The position numbers were made by a program, and so were the translations under genes. A stretch of 64,000 nucleotides of DNA from a bacterium (lineage in GTDB: Bacteria > Planctomycetota > Planctomycetia > Isosphaerales > Isosphaeraceae): assembly GCA_016125085.1 (NCBI GenBank), contig WGMM01000022.1:1-64000 (forward strand), in the 5' to 3' direction. Positions within the stretch are counted from its first letter, which is position 1; each line of letters opens with the position of its first letter. The notes beneath the pieces are model-generated. The model did not search any database. It was not told the DNA's origin and was given only the letters and a program-made list of their open reading frames with translations. Positions 53,067 through 64,000 of this stretch are shown here, in pieces.

Positions 53067-53356
53067 CGGAATGGACCGGGGGTCGAACGTTTCGGGATGC
53101 CGCCTGAAGGATGCGGCGTTTCGTACTGCGATGTGTCGGCCCCGGACATCATAACGGATGCCAGGTCTGTCGCGGCAGTGCCCTTCCATGAAATTCGTTC
53201 GAATCAGGCGAATTCCGAATCGCTGGTTCTTGATTCGACACGGGATCGGAAACCAGCCCACTCCTTACACAAAAGATCAGAAATTCCCGATTTTCGCACC
53301 TTACGCCCCTTTGTCGAATTCGGACATCTCCGTATAATATCTCGTCGAACCAGCCC

Positions 53357-56300
53357 ATGACGTCCTCCGCCCAGTATCAGACGCTTCATGAGAATATCCA
53401 GAATGACTGCGAAAGCCTGACGTCCATGCAGCGTCCAGCGAATGTTGACGATTTCCTGCGGATTCTGGACGATTCGATCCGGATCCTCTCTGATCTGTCG
53501 GAGTTCCCGTCGGGTGTCGAGAGGTTGCTGGAATCGATCGGCACGCACCTTGGCTTCCGGATCGGAGAATTCTGGGAATTCGATAGCGCCGGTGTGCTCG
53601 TAAGACATACCCCGGTTTGGATTTCCGATCCTTCTTTGGCCGATTTCGTCAATGGCATCTGCGGCGATTCGTTGAAGCCGGGCGAGGGCGTTCCGGGTTA
53701 CGTCGCGCAGGCTCGAGTGGCGATGCGGGTCGAGAAGATCGATCTCGCTCTTGCAGAGACATGCCCCAAGTCCGAAGAATTACGCAAACTCGGGCTATTT
53801 TCGGGTGTAGCGTTTCCAGTTCACGACCGTGGCGAATCGATCGGCGTCATCACGCTTTACGGCGCTGTCGCTCCGATCGTCGATCCCGAAATCGATATGC
53901 TGTTCTCGACTCTCGGCCACCAGATCGGCCTGCATGCTCGCCAGGTCAGGTCCGAAAAACTCGCCCGTGACCGCGAGTCGCTCCTGCTCGACGTGCTCGA
54001 TCGACTGCCGGTCGAGGTTTTCGCGAAAGATCGTTCGGGCCGTTATCAGCTCGTCAATCGCACGCTTCTCGAAAGCACGGGTTTGTCGGCAGATGAGATC
54101 CTCGGCAAAACGGATGCAGAAATCTTCCCGCCGGAAATCGCGGCCGAATACACCGCCAGCGATCGCGCCGTGCTCGAAACGGGCATTTCGTACGAATCGG
54201 AGCGGACGTCCCGCGAGCGGGGCGTGACGCGTCAGGTCATCACTCGAAAGATCCGGCTCGAAGGGCATGAACTCGAAGGCTACGAAATCTGCGGCGTGAG
54301 TTCGGACATCACCCAGCCCAGGCGGGTCGAAGAGGCGCTTCGGGCCAGTGAGCGGCGATATCGCCAGGCTCTGGAAGCGGCTCAGGAAGCCGTCTGGGAA
54401 TGGAATGTCGCAACCGGCGAGATCACGGCGAACGATCTCTGGTTCCGGCAGATCGGGTTCGAACCCGGTGAAGTCGCCGGGCACGCCGAAGTCTGGCGTA
54501 ACCAGGTTCATCCCGACGACCGTCATCTCACGTTATCGGCCAGAACCGCGATCCTGGGCGACAGTTCCGAAGTCTTCATGGAATACCGGATCGTCACGAA
54601 ATCGGGCGAAATCCGCTGGATCCGCACTTGCGGCAAGGTGGTCGAGCGCGATGCCGAGGGTATAGCCTCGCTCATCGTCGGCTCGAACCTGGACATCACG
54701 GACCGCAAAACTGCCGAAGAATCGCTCAATCGCAGCGAACGCCGCTATCGCCAGGCTCTGGAAGCCGCCCAGGAAGCTAGCTGGGAAGTGGACCTGCTGA
54801 CCGGCGAAGTGGAAGTGAGCGACCAGTGGTTCCGCCAGAGGGGTTATGAGCCAGGAGAAATTTCGCCCCGCGTGGAGACCTGGCTGGAGACGATCCATCC
54901 GGACGACGTCGGCAAAGTCATGGCGGGGCGAGATAGCTTCGTCGAGCGAGGCGACGTCAATACGATCGAGCACCGCATCATCACGAAAACCGGTGAGATC
55001 CGCTGGCTTCGTATCCTGGCCTTCATTTCGGAACAGGACGCTTCCGGTCGGCCGCTCCGAATGATCGGCACGGACCTGGACATCACGGACCGCAAACTGG
55101 CGGAGGAATCACTGCAGCGCAGCGAAGCACGCCTGCGTCACGCTTTGGAAGCGTCCCATGAGGCGGTCTGGGAATGGGATGCAGAAACTGGAGTCATTTC
55201 GGTCAATGATCAATGGTATCGGCTCCTCGGATTCGAACCCGGCGAAATTCAGCCCAGCGTGGAAGTCTGGGACCGTATGACCCACCCGGACGATTTCAAT
55301 AGATTGCTACGTGAACGTGAATCGTTCATGAGTGGCGACGAGATCGTACCCACGGATCAGCGCATCGTGACGAAATCCGGCGAAGTGCGCTGGGTCAATT
55401 CGAGCTGCATCATCACTGAAAGAGACGAATCGGGCGCAGTTCGAAAATTAGTCGGCACGTCTCGCGACATCACGGACAGAAAAAGGGCCGAAGACGCCCT
55501 GGAACGCAGCGAAAAACGCCTGCGCTACGCCCTGGAAGCCGCGCAGGAATCGGTCTGGGAATGGGATGCCGTCACGGGGCTCGTCTCGGCCAACGACCTC
55601 TGGTATCGGCAGCTCGGGTTCGAGCCCGGTGAAGTGCAGCCATCCGCGGAGGTCTGGGACCTCATGACCCATCCGGACGATAGTGAGCGAGTCCGACTCG
55701 AACGCGAAAGTTTACTGAAAACCTCTGGATTTCACAGCATCGAACATCGCATCGTGACGAAATCCGGCGATCTGCGCTGGGTGAAGTCTTGCGGAATGGT
55801 CTTAGAAAGAGACGAAGACGGACTTCCCTTGAAGATCGTCGGCACGTCGCTGGACATCACCGAACGCAAGATCGCTGAACAGGCACTCATGCGAAGCGAA
55901 AATCGCTATCGCGATGCTCTGGAAGCGGCTCAAGAAGGCGTTTGGGAATGGGATATCCAAACTGGGGAAATCCAGGCGAACGATCTCTGGTTCGAGTTGC
56001 TCGGCTACGAACCGGGTGAAGTTCCTCTGAACTTCGAAACCTGGAAGAATTCGCTGCATCCCGATGATCAGAGCTCCATTACGATCACGCTCTTCAATTA
56101 TTTGTCCGGTCAAATCGAAGAATATTCCGTCTTTTACCGAGTGATCACCAAATCGGGCGAAGTTCGATGGCATCACGGTACCGGTCTGATCGTCGAACGT
56201 GACGTTGACGGACTGCCGACACGAATGACAGGAACCACCAACGACATCACGGAACGAAGGGCGATGGAAGAAGCCCTGAGAAGGAGCGAAAATCGATACA

Positions 56301-59300
56301 GGCTTGCCATGCAGGCAACCCAGGAATCGGTCTGGGAACTGGATCTTGTGAAGATGCAAGTCGAAGTGAACGATCTCTGGTTCCGGCATTTGGGTTATGA
56401 ACGCGGCGAAATTCCTGTAAGCGTCGAAACCTGGCTGGACGCCGTGCATCCTGAAGACCGGGCCGAATTGACGGCTACGCACGAAGCGTTCGTCGCAGGT
56501 GGTACCGTCAATACGGCCGAACACAGGATTATCACGAAAACCGGCGATGTTCGCTGGATCCGTTCGACTGTCCTCATCACGGATCGCGATGATTCCGGTC
56601 GGCCACTTCGCATGATCGGTTCGAACCTCGACGTCACGGACCGAAAATTCGCACAGACGGAACTTCAGCATCGTGAGACATTCCAGAGAGCTGTGCTAGA
56701 AAGTGCCGGCGAGGCGATCGTCGTCGGGGCCTCCACAGGCGAGATCACACTGTTCAACCGTGCCGCAGAAAGGCTTCTGGGTTATTCGGCGGACGAAATG
56801 CTCGGCAAGCTGACGCCTGTCGTTTTTCACGATCCGGAAGAAGTCGCGCGCAGGGCCGAATCCCTTACCGTCGAACTGGGCCGGCCAATCGAGCCCGGGT
56901 TCGAAGTCTTCGTCGCCAGGCCAAGATTGGGCGAATCCGAAACACGCGAATGGACTTTTATCCATAAGGACGGTCATCGGATTCCGGTACTGCTGACGGT
57001 CAGCATGTTGATGGAACCGAGCGGCCAACTTTCCGGTTTTCTGGGCATCGCCCGTGACATCAGCGAGCTGAAGAAGGCGGAAGCCGACTTGCGTGAAAGC
57101 GAGCTGCAACTTTCGATCGCCCTGAAGCTTGCGAAGGCCGGCCAGTGGAAATACGACGTCAATTCGGACCTCTTCACCTTCACGGATAACTTTTACGCCA
57201 TATTCCGCACGACGGCCGAGGCCCAGGGGGGCTACACGATGTCGTCGGCGGAATACGCCCGCCGGTTCCTGCCTCCGGAAGATCAGCACATGGTGGCCGA
57301 CGAAATCGACAAGGCGCTCCTGTCCGACGACCCCAATTACTCCCTGGTGCTGGAACACAAATTTCTTTATGCCGATGGGGAAATCGGCCACCTGGCCATA
57401 CGTTTCATCGTCAGGAAGGACGAGTCGGGCCGAACCGTTGAGTCGATCGGTGTCAATCAGGACATCACGGAACGGAAACGGGCCGAAGAAGCTCTTGCAA
57501 TCAGCGAATCACGACTCCGGCAGGCCATGGAAGCCTCGCGCCAGGCCGTGTGGGACTGGAACCTCGTCACCAGCGAAATCTTCGTCAACGATCTCTGGTA
57601 CTCGCATTACGGTTACCAGCCACACGAGTTTCCGGCCACTTTGGAGTTCTGGCGGGAGAGTCTGCATCCCGATGACCGGGACCGGGCCGTTCAGCTTCTG
57701 CAGGACGCCCTGGCATGCCACACGTGCGAATACGACTCCGAACACAGGATACGGACGAAGTCGGGCGAATACCGATGGCAGAAGTGCGTGGGCACTGTCG
57801 TGGAACGGGACTCGGCCGGCAACCCTGTCCGAATGGTCGGCACGAACGTCGACATCACCGGGCGGAAACGGATGGAAGAGGAAATCCGCCTGAGCGAACA
57901 GCGCACCCGCCTGGCGCTGGAAGCCTCCCACGAAGCCATCTGGGACTGGGATAACGTCTCGGGGCAGATCTTCGTCAATGATCTGTGGTATGAGCAGCTC
58001 GGCTTCGCCCCGGGCGAGGTCGATGTCTCGATCGAACTCTGGACCGGAATGATCCACCTCGAAGACCGTGAACGCATCACCCGCAGCCTTGAAGAATGCC
58101 TGACCGGCCTGGCCAGCGAAGCCCGGTCGGAGCACCGGATCGTGACCAGGCAGGGGGAGATCCGCTGGATCCGGGGAACGGCGGTCGTCGTCGATCGCGA
58201 CAATTCCGGAAAGCCGACCCGCATGATCGGTACGAATATCGACATCACCGAACGGAAGCGGCTGGAGTCGGCCATCACCGCCAGCGAAAACCGCCTGCGG
58301 CTTGCCATGGAAGCCGCCCAGGAAGCGGTCTGGGAATGGGACATACGCACAAGAAAAGTCATCGCCAACGACTTATGGTTCACGCACTTCGGCTATGCCC
58401 CCGGCGAGTTGCCTTCGACGGACGAAATCTGGGTTCGGACTCTGCACCCGGACGACCGGGAGACCACGCTCCGCGACCTGAACGCTTATCTTGATGGCAG
58501 CAGCGAAAAGTACGACAACGAGCACAGAGTGATCGTGAAATCAGGCGAAGTGCGCTGGTATCGGAGCACGGGCACGATCGTCGAACGGGACGAATCCGGC
58601 GAGCCGGTCCGCATGATCGGCACGAACATGGACATCACCGATCGCAAACGGATCGAGGCCGAGCTGGAATCGAACGAGTTGCGCTATCGCCTGGCCATTC
58701 AGGCCTCGCAGGCCGCCATCTGGGATTGTGACCTGACGACCGGCGCAGTGAGCGTCAACGATCTCTGGTACGAGCATTTCGATTACGACCCCGGCGAAGT
58801 CTCGCCGACCTTCGATGCCTGGATCGCCGGAATTCATCCTGAAGAACGGGACATGGCTCGACAGCACCTGAGAGATTATCTGGAAGGCAGGATCGACGAA
58901 TATCTGATCGAGTACCGTTCGCTCCGCAAGTCGGGTGAAATTCGCTGGTTCTCCGGCACGGGTCTGATCGTCGATCGCGCCCCGGACGGCAAGCCGACAC
59001 GGATGATCGGCACGAACGTGGACATCACCGACCGCAAGCGGATGGAAGCCAATCTGGAGAAAAGCGAGCTGCGGCACCGCATGGCCATGAAGGCAGCCCA
59101 GGAAGCCATTTGGGAGTGGGACTTGCGGACCGGCGAGGGGTGTGCCGACGATCTCTGGTACGACCTGCTCGGTTACCTGCCCGGAGAGATTCCGCTGACG
59201 TCGGAAGGCTGGATGTCCGTCCTCCATCCGGAAGACCGGGACACCGTTCTTGACAACCTGCAGGACTACCTGGAAGGGCGGGCCGAAGAATTCGTCTGCG

Positions 59301-61024
59301 AACACCGCGTCATCGTCAAATCGGGCGAGGAGCGCTGGCATCGCGGAACGGGCATGGTCGTCGAACGCGATGCCGAAGGCAGGCCCGTACGCCTGATCGG
59401 CACCTCGATGGACATCACGGACCGTAAACTCGCCGAAATGCGCCTGATCACCACGCTCAAGCGGCTGAAAATGGCCACAGGCGCGGCTAAGATCGGCATC
59501 TGGGCCTGGAACTTCGCGGACGATTCCCTGGAATGGGATGAACGCATGTTCGAAATTTACGGGCTGGATCCTCGCGATTTCCTGGGCGGCATCAAATATC
59601 AGTTCTGGCTCGACGCCGTCCATCCCGACGACAAATCCAGGACCGTCGACGAACTGATGGCTTCCAAGGGCATGAACGACCCGCTCTACCGCGAATTCCG
59701 CATCGTCCGGCCCGATGGCAGCATTCGTCAACTTCAAGCGGCCAGCGTCGTCGAATTCGACGCCAGCGGCAAGGCCGTGCAGCTGATCGGAATCAATCGC
59801 GACATCACCGATCAGCGCGACCTGGAACAGAGCCTGCGCGACGCGAAAGTCGCCGCGGAGGCCGCGAACCTCGCCAAAAGCCAGTTCCTGGCCCAGATGA
59901 GCCACGAAGTCCGCACGCCTCTGACGGCCGTGCTCGGCTATGCCGACATGATCTCCGACCTCGGCATGTCGGCCGAAGAAATCGCCGGTGCCGTCGGAGC
60001 CATCCGCCGCAACGGATCGCACCTGCTGACGATCCTCGACGACGTTCTTGATCTGTCCAAAATCGAAGCAGGCAAAATGGCCTTCGAGTCGATACCGGCC
60101 TCACCCTGGCAGATCGCACTCGACGCCGCCACCCTGCTCAAGATTCGCGCCGACGACAAACAAGTCCGCCTTACGACTGAGCCGGTCTCGTCCCTCCCGG
60201 CATTCTGCCTGATGGATCCGACCCGGGTCCGCCAGGTGCTCGTCAACCTGCTGAGCAACTCAGTCAAATTCACCGAATCCGGCGGTGCGATCACGCTTCG
60301 GGTCAGTGCCCTGCCCGATACGCTCTCGTTCGAAGTCACCGACACCGGCATCGGCATGACCCCCGAACAGCTCGCCAGCATTTTCGAACCGTTCCGTCAG
60401 GCCGACACTTCGACCACCCGCAAGTTCGGTGGCACTGGCCTGGGTCTGACGATCACGAGCAAGCTCGTCGAAGCCATGAACGGCTCCGTCACAGCCCGCA
60501 GCGAACCCGGCAAAGGCAGCACGTTCACCGTGCGACTCCCGCTCCGTTCGCCGATCGACAAACCGGACCCGGCCTGGGTCGCCCCCGCGGACTCGATCGA
60601 GTTCGCACTCAACAAGCAATCCTCGAAAACGGCCCCGGGCATACTGCGGCTGGAAGGCCGTGTCCTTCTGGCCGACGACAGCGAAGATAACCGCCGGGTT
60701 ATCGTCCACCTGCTCAAACGCCACGGCCTGAAAGCCGATATCGCCGAGAACGGCCTCGAAGCCGTCGAAGCGGCCCGCAACGCCCGTTACGACCTCATAC
60801 TCATGGACATGCAGATGCCCGAGATGGACGGCTACGAGGCCACCCGCACACTGCGTGACGCCGGCTTCGAACGCCCCATCATCGCCCTGACCGCCTCCAC
60901 CATGAGCCACGACCGCAAAAAAGCCATCGACGCAGGCTGCTCCGACTTCCTCTCCAAACCCGTCGAATCCCGTGTTTTCCAGGAAACGCTTGCCCGATAC
61001 CTCAAAAACGGCGCGTTTCGTTGA
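53357..61024 (+). CDS. Giant hybrid sensor histidine kinase: GAF, about 15 PAS domains, HisKA, HATPase, receiver
   Basis: 2555 residues. Order by sequence: GAF domain (about 25-215); PAS 1 (about 215-325); PAS 2-7, six similar PAS_3-type repeats (about 332-1105) with ND.W(F/Y)..xG(F/Y)xPGE and DIT(D/E)RK signatures; PAS 8 and 9 of a different type (about 1108-1380); PAS 10-14, five more of the repeated kind (about 1384-2030); PAS 15 (about 2034-2160); HisKA with [10 protein letters not shown] (His2183); HATPase_c with [19 protein letters not shown] and [10 protein letters not shown]; and a C-terminal receiver with Asp2484 in [11 protein letters not shown]. No membrane helix is visible, so it is probably cytosolic. 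The repeat period is about 130 residues. The ATG at 53357 fits the GAF start. The signal and output are unknown. Confidence 0.95.
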   Translation: MTSSAQYQTLHENIQNDCESLTSMQRPANVDDFLRILDDSIRILSDLSEFPSGVERLLESIGTHLGFRIGEFWEFDSAGVLVRHTPVWISDPSLADFVNGICGDSLKPGEGVPGYVAQARVAMRVEKIDLALAETCPKSEELRKLGLFSGVAFPVHDRGESIGVITLYGAVAPIVDPEIDMLFSTLGHQIGLHARQVRSEKLARDRESLLLDVLDRLPVEVFAKDRSGRYQLVNRTLLESTGLSADEILGKTDAEIFPPEIAAEYTASDRAVLETGISYESERTSRERGVTRQVITRKIRLEGHELEGYEICGVSSDITQPRRVEEALRASERRYRQALEAAQEAVWEWNVATGEITANDLWFRQIGFEPGEVAGHAEVWRNQVHPDDRHLTLSARTAILGDSSEVFMEYRIVTKSGEIRWIRTCGKVVERDAEGIASLIVGSNLDITDRKTAEESLNRSERRYRQALEAAQEASWEVDLLTGEVEVSDQWFRQRGYEPGEISPRVETWLETIHPDDVGKVMAGRDSFVERGDVNTIEHRIITKTGEIRWLRILAFISEQDASGRPLRMIGTDLDITDRKLAEESLQRSEARLRHALEASHEAVWEWDAETGVISVNDQWYRLLGFEPGEIQPSVEVWDRMTHPDDFNRLLRERESFMSGDEIVPTDQRIVTKSGEVRWVNSSCIITERDESGAVRKLVGTSRDITDRKRAEDALERSEKRLRYALEAAQESVWEWDAVTGLVSANDLWYRQLGFEPGEVQPSAEVWDLMTHPDDSERVRLERESLLKTSGFHSIEHRIVTKSGDLRWVKSCGMVLERDEDGLPLKIVGTSLDITERKIAEQALMRSENRYRDALEAAQEGVWEWDIQTGEIQANDLWFELLGYEPGEVPLNFETWKNSLHPDDQSSITITLFNYLSGQIEEYSVFYRVITKSGEVRWHHGTGLIVERDVDGLPTRMTGTTNDITERRAMEEALRRSENRYRLAMQATQESVWELDLVKMQVEVNDLWFRHLGYERGEIPVSVETWLDAVHPEDRAELTATHEAFVAGGTVNTAEHRIITKTGDVRWIRSTVLITDRDDSGRPLRMIGSNLDVTDRKFAQTELQHRETFQRAVLESAGEAIVVGASTGEITLFNRAAERLLGYSADEMLGKLTPVVFHDPEEVARRAESLTVELGRPIEPGFEVFVARPRLGESETREWTFIHKDGHRIPVLLTVSMLMEPSGQLSGFLGIARDISELKKAEADLRESELQLSIALKLAKAGQWKYDVNSDLFTFTDNFYAIFRTTAEAQGGYTMSSAEYARRFLPPEDQHMVADEIDKALLSDDPNYSLVLEHKFLYADGEIGHLAIRFIVRKDESGRTVESIGVNQDITERKRAEEALAISESRLRQAMEASRQAVWDWNLVTSEIFVNDLWYSHYGYQPHEFPATLEFWRESLHPDDRDRAVQLLQDALACHTCEYDSEHRIRTKSGEYRWQKCVGTVVERDSAGNPVRMVGTNVDITGRKRMEEEIRLSEQRTRLALEASHEAIWDWDNVSGQIFVNDLWYEQLGFAPGEVDVSIELWTGMIHLEDRERITRSLEECLTGLASEARSEHRIVTRQGEIRWIRGTAVVVDRDNSGKPTRMIGTNIDITERKRLESAITASENRLRLAMEAAQEAVWEWDIRTRKVIANDLWFTHFGYAPGELPSTDEIWVRTLHPDDRETTLRDLNAYLDGSSEKYDNEHRVIVKSGEVRWYRSTGTIVERDESGEPVRMIGTNMDITDRKRIEAELESNELRYRLAIQASQAAIWDCDLTTGAVSVNDLWYEHFDYDPGEVSPTFDAWIAGIHPEERDMARQHLRDYLEGRIDEYLIEYRSLRKSGEIRWFSGTGLIVDRAPDGKPTRMIGTNVDITDRKRMEANLEKSELRHRMAMKAAQEAIWEWDLRTGEGCADDLWYDLLGYLPGEIPLTSEGWMSVLHPEDRDTVLDNLQDYLEGRAEEFVCEHRVIVKSGEERWHRGTGMVVERDAEGRPVRLIGTSMDITDRKLAEMRLITTLKRLKMATGAAKIGIWAWNFADDSLEWDERMFEIYGLDPRDFLGGIKYQFWLDAVHPDDKSRTVDELMASKGMNDPLYREFRIVRPDGSIRQLQAASVVEFDASGKAVQLIGINRDITDQRDLEQSLRDAKVAAEAANLAKSQFLAQMSHEVRTPLTAVLGYADMISDLGMSAEEIAGAVGAIRRNGSHLLTILDDVLDLSKIEAGKMAFESIPASPWQIALDAATLLKIRADDKQVRLTTEPVSSLPAFCLMDPTRVRQVLVNLLSNSVKFTESGGAITLRVSALPDTLSFEVTDTGIGMTPEQLASIFEPFRQADTSTTRKFGGTGLGLTITSKLVEAMNGSVTARSEPGKGSTFTVRLPLRSPIDKPDPAWVAPADSIEFALNKQSSKTAPGILRLEGRVLLADDSEDNRRVIVHLLKRHGLKADIAENGLEAVEAARNARYDLILMDMQMPEMDGYEATRTLRDAGFERPIIALTASTMSHDRKKAIDAGCSDFLSKPVESRVFQETLARYLKNGAFR

Positions 61025-61030
61025 TTCTCA

Positions 61031-62146
61031 TCAGGCTCGGTCCTCAACCGGCATCGAGTCCGATTCCAGACTTTCATCCCATCGCCCCGCGTATTTCCGC
61101 CAGTTTCCGCTCGTGATCGGTAGCAGGCCAGCCATCGGCCCACAATAGAAATAAGTCCAAACCCTGTGGCTCCGGCCATGGCAATTCACATCGACCAGCG
61201 TCCTTCGGTATTCCGAAGATTTCGAATCAGCGGTCAAGTCCTCGATGTGCTTCCGAGTTTCGTCCGAGGCTTCATCCACAGAGTGATTTCGGTCGAGCTT
61301 CGAAATCACGATTTTCCTGAGACCTTCGATCTTCGGTCTCGCGTCGCTTTCGATCGCATCGAGCCTGGAAAACAATTTCGAAAGAGACTCGGCATTTTCG
61401 CCATCCGCCCTGTATGTCCACAAATCGCCTGCGACGGGCTTCGGCTTGCCAGCCGCCGGATCGGCCTCGAGCAGGCAGGGATATTCTCCGCTGGAATGCC
61501 GCCAGAGAGTCACGCCCTTCATTTCGGCGAGCGAGACTTCCGCGAGCGGCCCCGTTCGCATGACCCGGGCCCGGCTTTCGCCCCGGCAAAGCGTGCCGTA
61601 AGTGAAGATCGCGAAACGGTCGCCGCCGAACCCGCCCGGCTCACCTGCCGCCGCCAGATCCAGGTCATGACAGCTCAAGCCATGCGACGCCCGCCCCTGC
61701 CTGCGGAAGTGCAGATAATCGCCGCCCGGCTTGACGAACCCCTCCGGTCGCGCCGTCACATAGCTCTGGGCGATCTCCTGGCGGCAAATGCCGGTGCTTG
61801 GGTCGCGAATCAGAACCGGCAGGCTGATCCGAATGTAATTTCCACGACGCACGCCCTCTTTTTCGACAAGCTCGTTCCAGGCATTCACTTCGAAAAGCGA
61901 GCCTTCCACGAATCCGCCGGGAAATTCGCTCAAACTCAAAACTCCGCCACCACGGGCTTCCGAATACCGGTCGAAAACGAGGGCGGTGTCCGGAACGAAA
62001 GCGCGGCAAATCGAAGCCAGCTGGCCCCGGCCCGCGATCGTATCATCCAGCTCACTCAGATTCGAACCGTAGCCGAAATACAGCCGCCCTTGTCGGGACA
62101 ATTCGCGAATCCGTTCGAAATCGGGTATCGCGTCTGACCGTATCAT
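61031..62146 (-). CDS. Tandem gamma-glutamylcyclotransferase-like (GGCT/AIG2) protein
   Basis: 371 residues with two GGCT-like domains. The first begins LYFGYGSNLSELD (about 22-34) with a downstream GSLFEVN segment; the second begins IFTYGTLCRGESRAR (about 185-199) with VAGDLWTY and a Glu-rich stretch. YGSNL and YGTL are the substrate-loop signatures of gamma-glutamyl cyclotransferases, which release 5-oxoproline from gamma-glutamyl peptides or amines. Most such proteins have one domain of about 110-190 residues, so the doubled layout is unusual. It converges with the giant kinase gene, 6 bases from its stop. Confidence 0.8.
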   Translation of the reverse strand: MIRSDAIPDFERIRELSRQGRLYFGYGSNLSELDDTIAGRGQLASICRAFVPDTALVFDRYSEARGGGVLSLSEFPGGFVEGSLFEVNAWNELVEKEGVRRGNYIRISLPVLIRDPSTGICRQEIAQSYVTARPEGFVKPGGDYLHFRRQGRASHGLSCHDLDLAAAGEPGGFGGDRFAIFTYGTLCRGESRARVMRTGPLAEVSLAEMKGVTLWRHSSGEYPCLLEADPAAGKPKPVAGDLWTYRADGENAESLSKLFSRLDAIESDARPKIEGLRKIVISKLDRNHSVDEASDETRKHIEDLTADSKSSEYRRTLVDVNCHGRSHRVWTYFYCGPMAGLLPITSGNWRKYAGRWDESLESDSMPVEDRA

Positions 62147-62553
62147 TTCGAAATCACTCCCCAGCCGGATTGCCCAGCCAAATGGCTCACTTCAATTTTC
62201 CCCATTTTTCGAGCATCTCGGAAGCGCGCCATCCGAACGAAAAATAAACCGGCACGATGAGAGGTCAGGTTTCGAAATCGGTTTGCGTTGTCATTCGGAG
62301 GCTTGGGCGAGAATGCGCCGCCCTGGCCGCGACTTCCCTGGAACGGGCGCTCGACAAAGGGGCATCGCTCTTCAGCTTCTTGCAGGATACCATGCCCGTA
62401 AGCACGGCCCCGAAACCTCGATGAAACCAGAGGACCGGCCAGGATCCTGAAATCCTGACCGGCCCCTGGGAGTCCCGATTCGTACAACGTGTCGAGACGT
62501 CGTGATCTCAGGGCGAACCGGCCCGGGCCGGGCAGGTTCGCCTTTCATTTCGG
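62147..62553. other. Intergenic region with one imperfect hairpin
   Basis: 407 bases between the GGCT-like gene and the end of the ammonium transporter. An imperfect stem, GACCGGCCAGGAT (62433-62445) with ATCCTGACCGGCC (62452-62464), has a 6-base loop and no T run, so a terminator role is uncertain. No open frame here resembles protein, and no PII gene follows the transporter. Confidence 0.45.
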
Positions 62554-64000
62554 TCAGGCCGGGTGAGCTTCGATCCCTTCGGAAGTGCCCAGAAGGTCGC
62601 CCATGATGTAGCCCCGTTCGCCGTGCTGCGAAAGGTCCAGGCCAGCATCTTCGTCTTCGGCCGAAACCCGCATGCCGATCGTGGCATTGACGATCAGGGC
62701 CAGCAGCGCACTCACCACAAGGCTGTAACCGCCCGCGGCCAGCACTGAGACGATCTGGGGCTGCATTTGTGAGATATTGCCGTTGATCAGACCGTTGACG
62801 TCGTTGGTGATTCCCGCCTGGGCGAACACGCCAGTCAGAATCGCACCGAGGAGCCCGCCAGCACCGTGAATGCCGACGACATCCAGCGAGTCGTCATAGC
62901 CCAGCTTGTTCTTCATCATGATCGCCGAGTAGCAGAAGACGGTCACGATCAGGCCCATCATCAGGGCCGACATCGGCGCCACGAACCCGGCCGCCGGGGT
63001 GATCACCACCAGACCGGCCACCGCTCCCGAGCAAGCACCCAGAACCGTGCCCTTGCCCTTAAGGATCCACTCCAGAGCCACCCAGCCGATCGTGGCGGCG
63101 GCGGCGGCGACGTTCGTATTCACGAAGGCTGCCACGGCTGACTTGTTCGCCGCCAGGGCGCTGCCCGCGTTGAATCCGAACCAGCCGAACCACAGCAGGC
63201 CCGTGCCGAGTGCCGTCATCGTCAGGTTATGCGGGTGCATTTCCACCTTGCCGTGACCGCTCCGCCTGCCCACGACGATGCAGCACACCAGAGCCGCCAC
63301 ACCCGAAATCAGGTGCACGACCAGGCCGCCGGCGAAGTCCAGGGCCCCCATCTGGCCGATCCAGCCGCCGCCCCACACCCAGTGGGCTACCGGCGAATAG
63401 ACGAATGTCGCCCAGAGAAGCGAAAAAGCCAGATAACCGGAGAACTTGATCCGCTCGGCGAACGCACCGGAAATCAGGGCCGGAGTGATCACCGCGAACA
63501 TGCACTGGAAGATCATGAAAAGCTGGTGCGGAATCGTCGGCCCGTAGACCGGGTGCGGATCCAGCCCGACGTCCTTCAGGAACAGATAATCGAGCCCGCC
63601 GATGAAGCCGCCGAGCTGATCGCTGCCGAATGCCAGAGTGTAGCCGATCGTGACCCACTGCACCGCCATCGCGCCCATCAGCACGAAGCTCTGCTGAAAG
63701 GTCGAGAGTACGTTCTTCCTGTGCACCATGCCGCCATAGAAAAGCCCCAGGCCAGGTGTCATCAGGAGCACCATCGCGGCACAGATCATGATGAAGGCCG
63801 TATCAGCCTCTTTCAAGCCGGGGCCCGCCGTCGGCGCGGTTTCGACGGTGACAGTCTCCTGTGCCGGGAACGTTCCCGGTGCCGCGGGAGCAGCGACAGC
63901 GGGCGGTACCTGAGGCGGCTGAGCTTGCCAGGCGGATGCGGTCGTCGTGAATGCGCCTAGTGCTAGCGCCGTGATCAATGCGAATCGAGTGGACTTGCGC
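62554..64000 (-). CDS. amt: Ammonium transporter Amt, 5' end at window edge
   Basis: At least 482 residues; the first codon lies one or two bases beyond the window. The frame at 63999 reads R-K-S-T-R-F-A-L and then ITALALGAFTTTASA, a basic start and hydrophobic core that suggest a signal peptide starting with a Met just past 64000 (the last base is compatible with ATG). A proline/alanine linker of about 35 residues precedes the 11-helix Amt core. The core has GLGLFYGGMVHRKNV, the pore His pair in GGLVVHLISG and VVGIHGAGGLLG, and CSGAVAGLVVITP. The C-terminal tail has DEDAGLDLSQHGERGY, as in Amt proteins bound by PII. It imports ammonium. Confidence 0.95.
   Translation of the reverse strand, partial: RKSTRFALITALALGAFTTTASAWQAQPPQVPPAVAAPAAPGTFPAQETVTVETAPTAGPGLKEADTAFIMICAAMVLLMTPGLGLFYGGMVHRKNVLSTFQQSFVLMGAMAVQWVTIGYTLAFGSDQLGGFIGGLDYLFLKDVGLDPHPVYGPTIPHQLFMIFQCMFAVITPALISGAFAERIKFSGYLAFSLLWATFVYSPVAHWVWGGGWIGQMGALDFAGGLVVHLISGVAALVCCIVVGRRSGHGKVEMHPHNLTMTALGTGLLWFGWFGFNAGSALAANKSAVAAFVNTNVAAAAATIGWVALEWILKGKGTVLGACSGAVAGLVVITPAAGFVAPMSALMMGLIVTVFCYSAIMMKNKLGYDDSLDVVGIHGAGGLLGAILTGVFAQAGITNDVNGLINGNISQMQPQIVSVLAAGGYSLVVSALLALIVNATIGMRVSAEDEDAGLDLSQHGERGYIMGDLLGTSEGIEAHPA

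Noticed and set aside
58541-60022. 493-codon minus-strand frame
   Set aside because: Antisense to the PAS repeats of the giant kinase; repeated patterns merely mirror the sense repeats.

Overview
The window looks like chromosomal DNA of a planctomycete, GC-rich and densely coded on both strands. The lineage markers are two DUF1559 pseudopilin-like proteins, four PEP-CTERM sorted proteins, two secreted proteins with the LE(S/G)R N-terminal surface signature, eukaryote-like Ser/Thr kinases (one with a TPR tail), a TPR + FG-GAP/ASPIC protein and an XPB-type helicase. I cannot name the genus. No tRNA, rRNA, CRISPR array, insertion sequence or prophage was seen.

Layout. 0.2-4.9 kb: a GT4 glycosyltransferase, queA (queuosine tRNA modification), an exported alpha/beta hydrolase and a GlpG-like rhomboid protease. 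5.2-9.5 kb: a DUF1559 gene and a lipoprotein gene separated by a terminator-like hairpin, a large surface protein, and a STAS anti-anti-sigma protein. 10-13.8 kb: a minus-strand operon in the order response regulator, DUF1559, lipoprotein, histidine kinase. 14-20.7 kb: three PEP-CTERM proteins, a SIS-domain protein, an unknown acidic protein and an AraC regulator. 20.8-24.9 kb: pyrimidine salvage (deoA/pdp + upp), a YycJ-like metallo-hydrolase and an LpxH-like phosphoesterase. 24.9-28.7 kb: an SGNH hydrolase with a small partner gene and a subtilase with two Calx-beta domains.

29-41 kb: an XPB helicase with a 76-residue downstream gene, a cytosolic Ser/Thr kinase with an HGD catalytic loop, FabH, a small beta-rich protein, a 1058-aa kinase-TPR protein, a PEP-CTERM trypsin-like protease and a helicase-associated protein that may partner the XPB helicase. 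41-45 kb: RidA, a HAD phosphatase and two overlapping glycosyltransferase genes. 44.9-51.3 kb: three tandem paralogous membrane-anchored TPR proteins, the middle one fused to an FG-GAP/ASPIC module. This is the most unusual block. 51.4-51.5 kb: a 33-bp tandem repeat. 51.5-64 kb: a GlcD-like FAD oxidase, a 2555-aa hybrid histidine kinase with GAF and about 15 PAS domains, a tandem gamma-glutamylcyclotransferase-like protein and an ammonium transporter whose first codon lies just beyond the window.

Taken together the window mixes envelope and secretion genes (pseudopilins, PEP-CTERM and LExR proteins, glycosyltransferases, proteases) with signalling genes (two-component, STAS, Ser/Thr kinases) and housekeeping genes (queA, fabH, upp, deoA). 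All functions are read from motifs by eye; no database search was possible.
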